A stretch of 64,000 bases of DNA from Kuschelorhynchus macadamiae (Eukaryota > Arthropoda > Insecta > Coleoptera > Curculionidae): contig JAUTXW010000938.1 of NCBI GenBank assembly GCA_030620095.1, forward strand, positions 124,001 through 188,000. The letters are read 5' to 3'. The stretch's first letter is position 1, and each line of letters begins with the position of its first letter. Shown one piece after another: positions 1 through 12,354 of the stretch. The notes beneath the pieces were generated by a model. It searched no databases. It saw nothing but the letters and a program-made list of their open reading frames with translations, and was not told where the DNA came from. The translations under genes were made by a program, and so were the position numbers.

Positions 1-213
1 TTTACTGGGCCGCCATACCAAAATGTTGCCAAGTCATTCCCATATGACCATTATTTGTTTATCAAAATTTAAGTCTATCGGGTAAGTAGTTTTTTAGCTA
101 TATCAAAAACATGGTTTTTAGCGTCTAGGAACTCTAAAACGAGAAGATCTGTAAAAACCTGTTAGGGTGATTAATTCACGATTACAATACTTCCCTTTTA
201 CGACAGAAGTAAT
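1..213 (+). repeat. Family A repeat, copy 1 (right-hand end)
   Basis: This shows the family A order: a GGCCGCCAT-like phrase, a CATATGACC phrase, a TCGGGTAAGTAGTTTTTTAG phrase, then CACGATTACAATACTTCCC and the terminal block ending in GAAGTAA. The left part lies outside the window. It is a non-coding dispersed repeat and its class is not identified. Confidence 0.75.
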
Positions 214-774
214 AGATGCAAAAACCAGTGACAGAACTACTATACTGCACGGGGGAGGGGGCACGAATTTTTTTAATCATCAGTTATTTTCCGGTCTTGT
301 TTTTCTGTTTTTGGGATATAAAAGGATAATGTTAAACTATAAATGACTTTTTTCAGTACGTGTATATAGGAGGCCCAAAATTGGGGTTATGACCTTTTTT
401 TAGTCACCAATTATTGTCTGTACGGGCATAGGTATAGGGGTATAGAGTCCCCTTTGTCGAAACCTGCAGGGGGCTCAAAATATGTAGTTTCGCCACTGGT
501 TGAGAAAATCAGAATGAACAAAACTGGCCCTGATGATTTTTTACTTAAATATGATGGTTTTTGAGATAAATCGATTGGAATCTATACTTACTTTTCCTCT
601 ACTATCTCCTAATTAACTGGTCAGGCTAAAAATGTCAAAATTGTTAATGCGTCCGGATCGCAGACCTATACAAGTGGACCGATAATTTTTATCAAGTACA
701 GCAATGAAAAATCTTTACAGTCACATTATGTGTATATTTGTGGTACTTTCCGCGTAAAAGAGAATTATTGTAAT

Positions 775-1015
775 TGTAAAAAAATTCCCTGCGAGATTTT
801 TGCAGATCTTCAAGTTTCAGGGTTCCTAGATGTCGAAAAACATGTTCTCTCAATTCCATTGGTCTATCAACCTGTTCACGCCTTAGTTAAAAAACTACTT
901 GCCCGATGACTCCAAATTTTGGTAAAAAATTAAGGGTCATGTGGAGATGGCCTGGTAATGTTTTTGTAAAAATGTAATATGGCAGAACATAATGGCGGCC
1001 TAGTGAAGTTTTAAA
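775..1015 (-). repeat. Family A repeat, copy 2 (partial, inverted)
   Basis: Read on the minus strand it carries GGCCGCCATTATG, the CATGACCCTTAATTTTT phrase, the TCGGGCAAGTAGTTTTTTA phrase and the GATCTGCAAAAATCTCGC tail. The first 120-bp unit and the extreme end are missing. No coding capacity is seen. Confidence 0.7.
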
Positions 1016-1399
1016 AAAATTAATATTAAAATATATAGTATTATGTAGAAATTAGCTGGTAAAAATATTTATTATAATGTTTCAAATTGCGGAAAAAAAT
1101 TCAGATGTAAAACATTTTTAAGAAAAATATCGTTCAATTTTTTCACTGTGATAGAAATGTAAAAAATTCCTTTAGCTTGAAATTAAAACCAACCACTTAT
1201 TATTGGGTACAAAGTGCAATCCATTTAATTTATTCCCAAACCATCCGTTTACGCAATAAACAATACTTAATGAATAAAAAGGCCATAAAATCCGTTTTGA
1301 TTTCATATATAAAACATTCGAAAAAAATAATCTCAGAAAATGAAGCGATTTCAAGAATAAGTCCAATTCAAACTTTTTAAAAAATTGATCACTTCTAAG

Positions 1400-2195
1400 A
1401 AAACTCTGTAAATTTTCTTTACACGGAAATTCCCTCGTTATAAATCCTTCCTTTTATTAGGAATAGTAAAGTGTGACCCAATTTAATTCCGCACATGGTC
1501 ATTTAGTAACACATATGTATATACTGTCTTTTCAAACATTTCTATTGGGCGCCATTTTGTTCCAATATATTGGATTCGTACCAATATTTTACTAGTTTCT
1601 ACCTATGCCACATTAACTTTTTGAGCACAATTTAAAACAAATTGAATAAGTAGTTTTTATATTGATTTTTTTGACCGCTATTTTGTTCTCTCTTTTTAAA
1701 TTCGTACCATTTTTCTTTACATCACATTTAATTTTTCGGCAAAATTTGAAGTCAATTAAATAAGAAGATTTTTGTACGTTAATTATTTAAAATTTTTATT
1801 TGGCGGCAATTTTGTTCCGCTCTATTGGATTTTTACCAAAATATTACCAGTTCATCTATAACGCTAAATTTTTGAACAAAATTAGATTTAATTCGTGCAA
1901 GTAGCTATGCAGCAAACTGACAGACGCAACTTGAAGATATGTAATATCTCGGATTTTTTTCACCATTACAAACGTTTTATTTGGCCGCTATTTTGTTCCC
2001 CCATCTTGAATTCATACCACCAATCGGGTAAGTAGTTTTTTTTAGCTACGTCGCGAGCAAACAGATAGACCGACGGAATTGAAAAAAAATGTTTTTCGAC
2101 ATCTGGGGCCCTGAAAGGTAAAGATCTGAAAAAATATCGGAGGGTGACTTTTTTACGATTACAATATGTACTTTCTTTTTACGTGGAGAGCAAAA
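1400..2195 (+). repeat. Family A repeat, copy 3 (nearly complete)
   Basis: The copy starts with the conserved head (TTCCCTCGTTATAAATCCTT, then GGAATAGTAAAGTGTGACCC). It contains at least four degenerate units, each with a form of CCGCTATTTTGTTC followed by a TACCA...TTTTACCAG phrase. It ends with the GATCTGAAAAAATATCGGAG tail. The terminal inverted repeat at the right has decayed. Confidence 0.8.
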
Positions 2196-2199
2196 ACCG

Positions 2200-3890
2200 A
2201 AAAGTTGTTGTTAATTATTTAAATTTATTAGGTAAACAAATAAAGGTTTTTTTAACATCATACTAATATGTCAGCTCCTCTAAGAAAGATGATAATAAAA
2301 GAGAAAATGAGTAAACAAAAAAACATTTAAAAATGTTTTCTTTAATTTGAAAACCTTACATGTAAAAACTTATTATCAAATATTGTAGCCACGGATTTTT
2401 CCTTTTAAATCCATTTTTAAACATAATAATAATTTTTCGTGGAGTCATTGTAAATTTAGTCCCCGGACCGTTCATAATATTTAGAATTTCCTCTTCAGGA
2501 AAGTGATAAAAAATTAACTATAGTTTCCTATTGATTTACCTCAGAAAATATCATATTTAGCAACAAAACAAAAGGACTATTTTTATTTAGCATATCCTCA
2601 CCTCCTTTAACCTCCAGAAAACAAAACACATCTAGTCGACCAGTGGGTACTAGGAAGAAGCACTATGTACAACCTATATGCTCCTAGACCCATGGCACAC
2701 AAAAATAAATTTATAAGCTCCACGAATAATTTTATTATTTAAAAAGATATAACATTATGTTTTTATTACTTTCAATATTTTATATTTAAAGGCCTTTTTT
2801 AATTTTTATATTAATATCCCATTTTTTAAAATAACGTGCTAAACGACACTAGTTATTTGCTAGATTAGATCTTGCCAATATACTTTATTTAATGTTTACT
2901 TTCTGTTGTTTATTGGTTTTTTTGATAAATCTAAAAGAGAGTATAGAATAAAATGCAAATGTTATAGGTACAGTTTCTTATCTATTATAAATCATGTAGA
3001 AATATTAAAAAACTACAAAATTAAAGCGATACTTGCTAATTTGCTCATAATTAGACTACAAATTCAGGAAATTTAGTTTGATAATTTCCAATGTTGGTTT
3101 GAAATGCAATTAACTTATTGTTATAAGAATATAAAAAAATGTGGCGGAAATAGCAACATGAGTTATAAAAATAATTCAAAGTTAGACAGCTAACATAATC
3201 AGTTATTTTACAGTGAGAAATTGATGCTGCTCTAAATATGTTTTTCTCTATTTGGTAATTATGCCAAATTTAGAAGATCCTATTCAAAAACAAAATATTA
3301 TACGATTGTAGTAATAAAATCTCATTTAACAATGCGAATTCCAGATTCCAGTGAATGTCGCTTATGCGGCCATGCATCAGAAAAATACATCCACGAGATC
3401 TTAATTATCTTGGAACCTATATAAAAAGCGAAATAAAATCAGGTAAATTCTATTTTCGCATGCAAAAATATCTTATTCTGATGGAGATAGGAATAATAAT
3501 CTGCTTCGTGATGCAACGGAATTATAAAGTGCATCAAAGTTGCAACAAAACTAAATAAATAATAACGAATTTCTATGCATTAAACATGGCTTGCTCTTAC
3601 CTTGATCGTTGAAATGCTAGATGCGTCCTTGCTTAGATTATAAATATGTATGTATGGGGTGTTTTTGCGAAGATTACAATTCGTTTGTTGAATAATTAAA
3701 ATAATCGGTCATTAGGAATCTGTACGCTTTTGTGTATCAGTTATTTTTAGGAAAAAAACTGTATTTTAATCTTAGTGTTATGCCTTTGAATTTAAAGATA
3801 ATACTTTATCACAAGGTTTATCCCATTGGGCAAGATTTTATGTATCTAATTTTCAAGCATATTTATAAAAACTTCTGGGATCTAACATTA
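2200..3890. other. No clear gene (AT-rich)
   Basis: AT-rich sequence without a convincing gene. The only item noted is the short Cys-rich frame listed separately at 3332-3424. Confidence 0.5.
3332..3424 (+). other. Short Cys-rich frame, possibly a ZAD-like zinc-finger start
   Basis: An ATG opens a 30-codon frame containing CRLCGHASEKYIHEI. CRLC plus a downstream hydrophobic IHxI stretch resembles the start of insect ZAD zinc-finger domains. The second CxxC pair needed for a real ZAD is absent and the frame closes with TAA soon after. A CAG|GTAAAT donor-like site follows at about 3444. It is either a broken first exon or chance; a motif this short cannot decide. Confidence 0.2.
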
Positions 3891-3904
3891 TTTTAGCGGT
3901 GAGA

Positions 3905-3995
3905 ACTATCGAATGAAATGGACTATCGAATAATTAGTAATCATTCGTAATCATATTGAATAATTTTATTCGAATAAGTTCATTCGTTTACTCGA
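3905..3995. repeat. ATTCG/CTATCGAATAATT-rich segment, left
   Basis: The segment contains CTATCGAATAATT and several ATTCGAATA and CATTCG words. The same words recur at 6060-6170 on the far side of a hAT-like MITE and an exon-like frame. The pair could be the ends of an older transposon, but a clean terminal repeat or target duplication is not visible. Confidence 0.35.
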
Positions 3996-4399
3996 TTTTA
4001 GTTTATAGAATACAGGACAGGGCCAGTCTATATACAGTCATATTCAAGCTACATAGCTCTCTATTAACGTATAATTAACAAATAACAGTTTTGTTTTGTT
4101 ACATATAGTTAGTTTTCCTATTAAAAGTTTGTTATTATTTTTAGTCATTATCTTGTTCAAAGCTTAACTGTAAATGTAGGAACAAGTTATAATGATATTT
4201 TTAACAACTGAATACAAATATTTAACTATTTCAATGAATTTAAAGTTAAATGTTTGTATTCAGTTGCGAAAAAGCCAAAAAAGATTTTTGTTTGTCAAGT
4301 TATAATGAGTTATACAAAACATACTGGTTAGTTTATCATTTAGTTTCTCTAAAGGCACTGTATTAAACTTGACAACAGTGTAAATAATCTGCGCAAGTG

Positions 4400-4512
4400 A
4401 CACCCTTTCATTGAATCATGCGCTTGAAGCGACATTGTGTTGGTCTTAGGCGTCGCCTCCGCCATGCTACGTAAACAAAGTTAAAAATTATCTTTGTAAA
4501 GGTGGGTTCAGG
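4400..4512 (+). promoter_or_regulatory. Candidate non-coding first exon with splice donor
   Basis: A GC-richer patch (GGCGTCGCCTCCGCCATGC) is followed by CAG|GTAAGT, a consensus metazoan splice donor, at 4512/4513, then a T-rich stretch. The ATGs upstream of the donor close within 20 codons, so it would be 5' UTR. The next good acceptor in the right place is TTTCATTTCAG at 5848. Pairing the two is inference. Confidence 0.25.
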
Positions 4513-4699
4513 TAAGTTTTTTTTTTCCTTTTCTTTAGTTTTATCCGTAATTCTAGTAATAACTTTTTCTGTAATGGCTGGCCGTGTTCACGTTCTTAAC
4601 GACTAACGATTCAAATTAACATAACTTGATTTGTAAAATCCAAATATAAAATTCAAAATAAAAAACAATAAATTTAGATACTTTACAATACCTACCTTG

Positions 4700-5465
4700 T
4701 AGAGATGGGACATTTTAATGATGCGCTTCACTGACTCTGGCTCATTTTACTGAGTCAGCTCACTGAGTCGGCTCAATTGGGCTGCGAAACGAAGGAGCGA
4801 ATAACGTCGTTTGACAAGGCCCTTAACCCCATCATGAATTGACTCCCGGATCACGGTTCTGCCAACCTGGCGGCTTGTAGTTGTAAAGGACAGTGGATGG
4901 GATATCGTGCTCTGTTAGTACGGCGAAGAATAACCGCGACGAATTGGTCAAGTTTAGTGTTTTAATTTTGAACGTTATACAGTCTGACTATGCAGAATTT
5001 CTGTTTAAGATAGGTATTAAAACTTATAGATATTTATATAATTAATATTAAAAATGCCGAAAAAAATGTCATCATAATGTGTTCTTTTCCATAATGTTAG
5101 AATAAATAATATTTAAGTTTATTGCATTTTTACCAATAGGCAGTTCCAACCATATCTAATATCTATATTTGTATTTATTTTACATCTAAACAGCCGAAAT
5201 AAAATGATAAAATCTAAAGAGTTAAGACCGCTAATTCGCGCCGCATCGAGAATGTAACAAACAGCACATATTGCATTGCAATTCGACTCTTTCGGCGGTC
5301 GGTGACTCTGCGGCCCTTCATCGTCGCAAGTCTTTCTCGCTCCGTTACGCTGTAAGTGGGAGGTGAGCCAGAATCGAAACAGATCTGTATCGCGGAGCTG
5401 CTTCAGTGACTCACTTAACTGAGCTGATTCTTTGAGCCAGCTCACTTCTGAGTTACACATCGCTA
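4700..5465. mobile_element. hAT-like MITE with 8-bp target-site duplication
   Basis: The left end TAGAGATGGGA is inverted at the right end (ACACATCGCTA). The flanks are CTACCTTG at 4692-4699 and CTATCTTG at 5466-5473, an 8-bp duplication with one mismatch, the size expected for hAT elements. Both ends carry clustered GAGTC/GAGCC words (for example ACTGAGTCAGCTCACTGAGT), arranged as imperfect inverted subterminal repeats of about 70 bp. The 766-bp body is GC-richer than its surroundings. An antisense 113-codon frame (5119-5460) lies within it but matches nothing I recognise and is probably a by-product of the repeats. Confidence 0.75.
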
Positions 5466-5848
5466 CTATCTTGCAGAAAAACGAACTCTAGTATCTAATG
5501 ATTAATACTAAAACAAAAGTTAAAATCTGTACGTGAACGCTTGTCTAAAACTAAGTTTTAACTTATCCTTTGTAACTAATTCTATAAAAAAGAAAAGGAA
5601 AAAGATAAGTTACCAGAATACACCTTAAATTTAAAGGAAATACAGTTTGTTTTTAGAAATATTTGCAGATGTATCACATTTATTGAATTATTCCTTTTAA
5701 AATTCAATATTTATTATATATATTATTCTTCACTATCACTAACATTAACTGGTAGATATATATTTATATTTGGCCACAAATTATCAGAAGACACTAATCC
5801 GCACCGAAAAACGAATAACTAAATAAAATATTTAACATTTCATTTCAG

Positions 5849-6127
5849 CCGACTAAAATTCCTTTACCGAATAAACCAACGACGTTTTCCGGCCAAGAAC
5901 TTTTGGTAAAGATGTGTGAGAGCGCATTTTTATCGATTTTTAGTATCAACGACGAATTAGTAACTACTAAATTTATTCGTTCAGATCCGCCAATAGATGC
6001 TGCAACATTGTCTGTAAAAAATCGTTCAAATAAACATGATGAATGTGTCACTAAAATATATTCGAATGAAAGTTATTTTCATTCATTCGTTTGGTGGTTA
6101 GTTAATAATATTAGTAATACGTGTTGA
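5849..6127 (+). other. Exon-like open frame, unidentified
   Basis: After a polypyrimidine-AG acceptor (ACATTTCATTTCAG, ending 5848) the frame starting PTKIPLPNKPTTFSGQELLV stays open for 92 codons to TGA at about 6125. Composition is varied and protein-like, with KFIRSDPPIDAATLSVKNRS in the middle. The last part (from about 6060) overlaps the ATTCG-rich segment, so the C-terminus may be read-through into repeat. The first in-frame ATG is at 5912. I do not recognise the family. It could be one exon of a host gene or the tail of a transposon gene. Confidence 0.3.
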
Positions 6128-6170
6128 ATGAATGAACAGATTTTAACTATCGAATAATTCGAATAAGCAG
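6060..6170. repeat. ATTCG/CTATCGAATAATT-rich segment, right
   Basis: Counterpart of 3905-3995: it contains AACTATCGAATAATTCGAAT and TGAATGAATGAA. Such ATTCGAAT-rich termini are common in hAT-related elements, but boundaries cannot be fixed here. Confidence 0.35.
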
Positions 6171-6429
6171 CAACTACATTATTTATTAGATTAAATAAGT
6201 TACTAGAACTAGGTCATATGGTAAAGTCTCTACCTTCTTTGATAAAATAAACTTTCTATATGTATCTTGGCAATGGTTATCTTTTGAAGTCATTTCGTCT
6301 GTTTATCTATAAAGTTTACTACATACTGGACGTTTTACATGATATATATTTTCCTGTATGGATAAACAATTTTTAAATCCTCATTACTAAAATGTATCCG
6401 TAGAGCAAATTTTATGGAAGCTGGTCTTT

Positions 6430-6570
6430 GTACCTAATATTTTTCCACAAATTAACGTTGGGGTAAATTTTTATATTGAACAATTGAAACTAATCGGTTG
6501 TGTAGTTTTTTAGCTATGCCGTGAACAGATAGACCGGCAGGCTGACATCTAGGGACCCTGGAAAAAAAAA
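6430..6570 (+). repeat. Family A repeat, copy 4 (fragment)
   Basis: Only the penultimate part is kept: AATCGGTTGTGTAGTTTTTT, AGCTATGCCGTGAACAGATA, then GACATCTAGGGACCCTGG. Both ends are missing. Confidence 0.65.
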
Positions 6571-6574
6571 ATTA

Positions 6575-7215
6575 TTTTTCAAAAACGTAACAAATAAAAA
6601 CTTTTGCTTGTTAAAAAATATGATTTACGTTGCAATAATTCGATTTTATCGTACAGGTTGCGTGGAAAATATATAAATATGAAATATTGTTAAGAGGAAA
6701 CTAGACTCATTTTTCCACATGGTACAGGATAAAAATATTTAAAAATTTAACAGTTTGACCAAAAATATCAACTAAATATTCAGAAAAATAAAAAATGTCA
6801 TCATTGTATGTTTTTTCCTTTCATATATACTTATTTATTTGAACTGATTAATTAATTTAATATTATTGGTATTACTAATGTATTACAGTTACCCATATTT
6901 TATTAATTTATTTATTACACAGGGTCTACATTAGAATCAGTAACTATTAAAACACAGCTCTCCATATTCCAGGCATTTTCTCTTTCTCAAGCTGCTTGAA
7001 ATATTTGTTCATGTAAAATATTTGATATATCATATATTTTTGCATATAATATGCACCTCGTATGAAGAAAATCGAAAACCATATGGCACAAATTAACAGT
7101 ATTTTTGGTTCCGAAAAACTTCCTTTAATGATGTTATTGATGCTATAAATTTACTTTTTTGCTATGCACAATACCTTGCAAAATACAGAGAGAGCCAGAA
7201 ATCAAGTGCCAAAGC
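6575..7215. other. No gene seen
   Basis: AT-rich sequence with no frame, motif or repeat that I can assign. Confidence 0.5.
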
Positions 7216-7217
7216 TA

Positions 7218-7530
7218 ATATAACAAAGATTGTAATCGTGGAAAAATCACCTTTGGAGATTTTTACAGATCTTTGCGATTTAGGGTCCTTGGATGCCGTC
7301 ACCCCATTCCCGTCAATCTGTCCATCTATCAGTCTGCCTGGAAAAAAATCAAGGGGAATAAAATGGTTACATTTTAGTACAAATCCAATGTGGTGGAGCA
7401 ATAGGGCGGCCTTTCTGAATGCAAAAAAATCATTATTTAAAATTTGGGCAAAAATAAACAGTGATGTAGGGATAAACTGGTAAAAATTGTTAATAAATTG
7501 CGACCTAATAAAATGTTTAATTATACGGTA
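7218..7530 (-). repeat. Family A repeat, copy 5 (inverted, partial)
   Basis: It begins (plus-strand view) with GATTGTAATCGTGGAAAAAT and the AGGGTCCTTGGATG phrase. It then carries the inverted AGACAGACGG-like stretch and AATAGGGCGGCC. The order is the mirror of the plus-strand copies. The overlapping short frames on both strands here are by-products of the repeat. Confidence 0.7.
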
Positions 7531-7534
7531 AAAT

Positions 7535-8255
7535 TCCAGTTCCTGGAATAAAACCTTTTTTTATGGAGGAAAATAATAAGGAACATAATTTATTTTTTGT
7601 AGACTGCGCAAAGAATGTTACGAAAAATAAATAAATAAACAATAATAATAAGAATAATACATACATTAAAATCTTTAAAAAATTAAATAAATTATACGGG
7701 TATCAAAAGTTATTTTTAAACCGATTTTAATATGAAAATAAATTTTTTAAATTTAAGACCTAAATAAATATTCTCAGCTACTTTTCACATTTATACATGG
7801 TGAATCATTAATTAGTGTAAAATATTTTTTATTTTAATAAAAACATTGTGCAGTAAATTAAAGCCTAGTCTGCTATTGCGCAAATTAGACAGTAAACAAA
7901 AACGTTAGTATTAAAATAAGTTACTAGTTGCCTAATTTTATACAGAAAAACTAAGAAACTAACAAACAAACATATATGTTCAGGCAGTTTTGTGATTACT
8001 TATACTACTTTTAATAATACAGATGGAAAATATTAGACTTCAAACTTCTGTAACAAACAAATATCACCTCGTACACAATTATAATATATAATATCTAAAG
8101 TCACTACTAAACATTGAATTTTTGTTCAGAACAAAAAATAGTTATTTATTTGATAAGTATTGAAATAACTATCATTATGATACTAGCCCTAGCCGTGGCG
8201 TCTGCCGAGGCTGATGCCATGGCGTGTCAAACAGACTATAATGAATCCATTAGTA
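7535..8255. other. No gene seen
   Basis: AT-rich. A short frame beginning at about 8179 (MILALAVASAEADAMACQ) looks signal-peptide-like but runs straight into the foldback MITE that follows, so it is not called. Confidence 0.45.
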
Positions 8256-8260
8256 GTCAA

Positions 8261-8388
8261 TCCGACAAAACGTGTCATTTTGACACTAAAAATGACGCCA
8301 GAAGATACAAATATTTTCTCTTCTGACGTGTCATAATGACATCATTTTGATCGTCATTTTTAATTTCAAAGTGACACATTTTTTCGGA
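8261..8388. mobile_element. 128-bp foldback MITE
   Basis: The left arm (TCCGACAAAACGTGTCA...AAAAATGACG) is mirrored by the right arm (CGTCATTTTTAA...GTGACACATTTTTTCGGA). The central TTTCTCTTCTGACG completes a near-continuous hairpin. No convincing target duplication is visible. Non-coding. Confidence 0.65.
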
Positions 8389-8404
8389 CATTATTATTGA
8401 GTTG

Positions 8405-9085
8405 AAAGCGATAAAGTTATTGGGGTATACTATTTACATGTTAGAAAAAAATTAAATACTGCAATAGCAACAGAATTTATATTTGGAAAATATTTAAACA
8501 TAATTCGAAATATTCTGAGGTCGAGCGATCCTATTTTATGGGCTAGAGAAGAAAAAGGAAAATCCCAATCAATTATTGTGCGTTTATCTGCAAATACAAA
8601 CAATTCGATCAAATTTACTTGATAAAAGAAGATACCAGACTATCCCCGTTATAGATTACGACATGGGTAGAACAAACACGACACTCCTATGTTATAAGCC
8701 AAGATTTCAAGATACAAAAAAGATTTACACTTTATTTACCATAGAACAATACGTTGGTTTCATGGTTAATAAAATTACGTTTTCCTGAAGTATTACATTG
8801 TTGTCGCGTACACACGAGTACGTTTGGATGATCTGCTAAATTACAGGATGTTACATTGATTAAATTCTTTGGAACGGTTTTCGAAATGTTAAGATATTTT
8901 AAAATTGACAAACATTGAAAAGGAAATCTGTATAGAGGCGAGAGATTTCAAAACAGATTTGTTTGTTTTACTAAAATTTAACGTAGCAATTCTAAATGCC
9001 TCGAAAAAAAATAACGGTGTCAGTAATTATTGCAATGAGTTTAAAATTTTATATTATTATAACGAATGTTTTAGACACGACTATT
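8405..9085 (+). repeat. Family B repeat, contiguous copy
   Basis: This is one uninterrupted copy of a sequence found in two pieces and reversed order at 14790-15135 and 15868-16180. Shared landmarks include CTGCAAATACAAACAATTCG, AACACGACACTCCT, ATAGAACAATA, CATTGTTGTCGCG and ATTAAATTCTTTGGAACG. No protein is conserved between the copies, so the open frames inside it are not called. The element class is unknown. Confidence 0.7.
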
Positions 9086-9089
9086 AAAG

Positions 9090-11155
<2,066 letters not shown>

Positions 11156-11180
11156 AATTATTGCTAAAATTAATTTTTAC

Positions 11181-12172
11181 TTAGAACATATGTTCGATAT
11201 GTCTTCCATTCTCTTCGAGGCATAAACGAAGACGGGTATGAAAAGATCTTCCTACTATTCTTAATACTTCGGGCGTAATACTTTGAAATGCGGTTCTAAT
11301 CCGTTGCTGCATATTTTCGGGAGTTGTTGGAGGTTTGTTGTAAACAATTTCCTTAACGTAGCCCCATAGAAAAAAATCTAATTTCGTTAGATCAGGCGAC
11401 CGGGGCGGCCACGCACTTGCTCCCTGTCTTCCAATCCATCGATCTGGAAAATTATTATTTAAATGATCCCTAACTGGCAACGAAAAATGTGCTGTCCATT
11501 AAAAAAATGGGGACCAATAACATGTTCACCAATAATTCCCCCCCACACATTAACTGACCATCTGTGTTGTAGATCAAGCTGCCTAAAAATTCTTGGATTA
11601 TGGTCGGCGTAGTAATGGTAGTTATGACGATTTACAAATCCATTCTTATGAAATGTGGCCTCATCAGAGAATAAAACTTTATCAAAAAAATCAAAGCTTA
11701 ACCTAATTTTAGCTTGTGCCCAATTACAAAAGTCAACACGTTTCTCAAAATCTGCTGGAAGGAGTTCTTGATGCAACTGAATATGATATGCATGAAATTT
11801 ATGGCTCTTTAAAATTCGCTGAACAGTTCTTTCGCTTACTCCTACGGCATCCCCGACTGCTTTTTGGCTAACAGAAGGATTTTCCGTGACAGCTAATAGC
11901 ACAGCTAATTCATTTTCTTCCGTTCGAACGGGCCTATTTCTAACTGGTCTTGTATAATTTACTTTTCCCGTTGCCATAAATCTCTCTAATAAGTTCGCCA
12001 TGCTCCTTCTGTCTGGGTGCCTTCGTTCTGGATAATTTTGCGCATAAATCCTACTGGCCAAAAAGGCATTTCTATGCGATTCTCCTAACACAAAAACCAT
12101 ATCAACCAGTTCTTCGCGGGTGTACTCCATGACGATAGAACGTTCAAATAAAACTTCTAAACAGTGACGCAA
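11181..12172 (-). pseudogene. DUF4817-type mariner transposase, internally deleted
   Basis: The transposase would cut the arms and reinsert the element at TA sites. Translation starts at about 12130 (MEYTREELVDMVFVLGES, the DUF4817 opening); an upstream in-frame Met at 12172 is also possible. A helix-turn-helix region follows (SVSQKAVGDAVGVSERTVQR), then FEKRVDFCNWAQ and the first catalytic block LFSDEATFHKNG (first Asp), and VNVWGGIIGEHVIGP. The frame then breaks at about 11485: right after FFNGQ the sequence jumps to SLPVRDHLNNNF in another frame. That removes the block that normally carries the second catalytic Asp (a QHDGAPPH-type motif). The third acidic site is kept in RSPDLTKLDFFLWG. 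Loss of one catalytic residue plus a frameshift means no active enzyme. The family assignment is strong; the exact size of the deletion needs an intact relative. Confidence 0.9.
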
Positions 12173-12354
12173 ACAAACAAAAATGAACTACGTAGAAGGT
12201 AAAGACCACTGTATGAAAAATCCGATAATTATTTGAATTTGTAAAACTTAAAAAACGAATAAGTAAATTGCCGATATGTTTTAGTTGTTTGACAGTTTCT
12301 AGACAATTTGTTTTTCATGGCCTACTTAAATTCTAGTTAATAATTTGGGCAACA

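Noticed and set aside
4690..5473. hAT-like insert considered as an autonomous transposon encoding the antisense 113-codon frame
   Set aside because: The frame has none of the hAT transposase motifs and overlaps the subterminal repeats.
8114..8326. 70-codon frame with a signal-peptide-like stretch (MILALAVASAEADAMACQ)
   Set aside because: Its second half is the 128-bp foldback MITE and no splice or homology evidence supports it.
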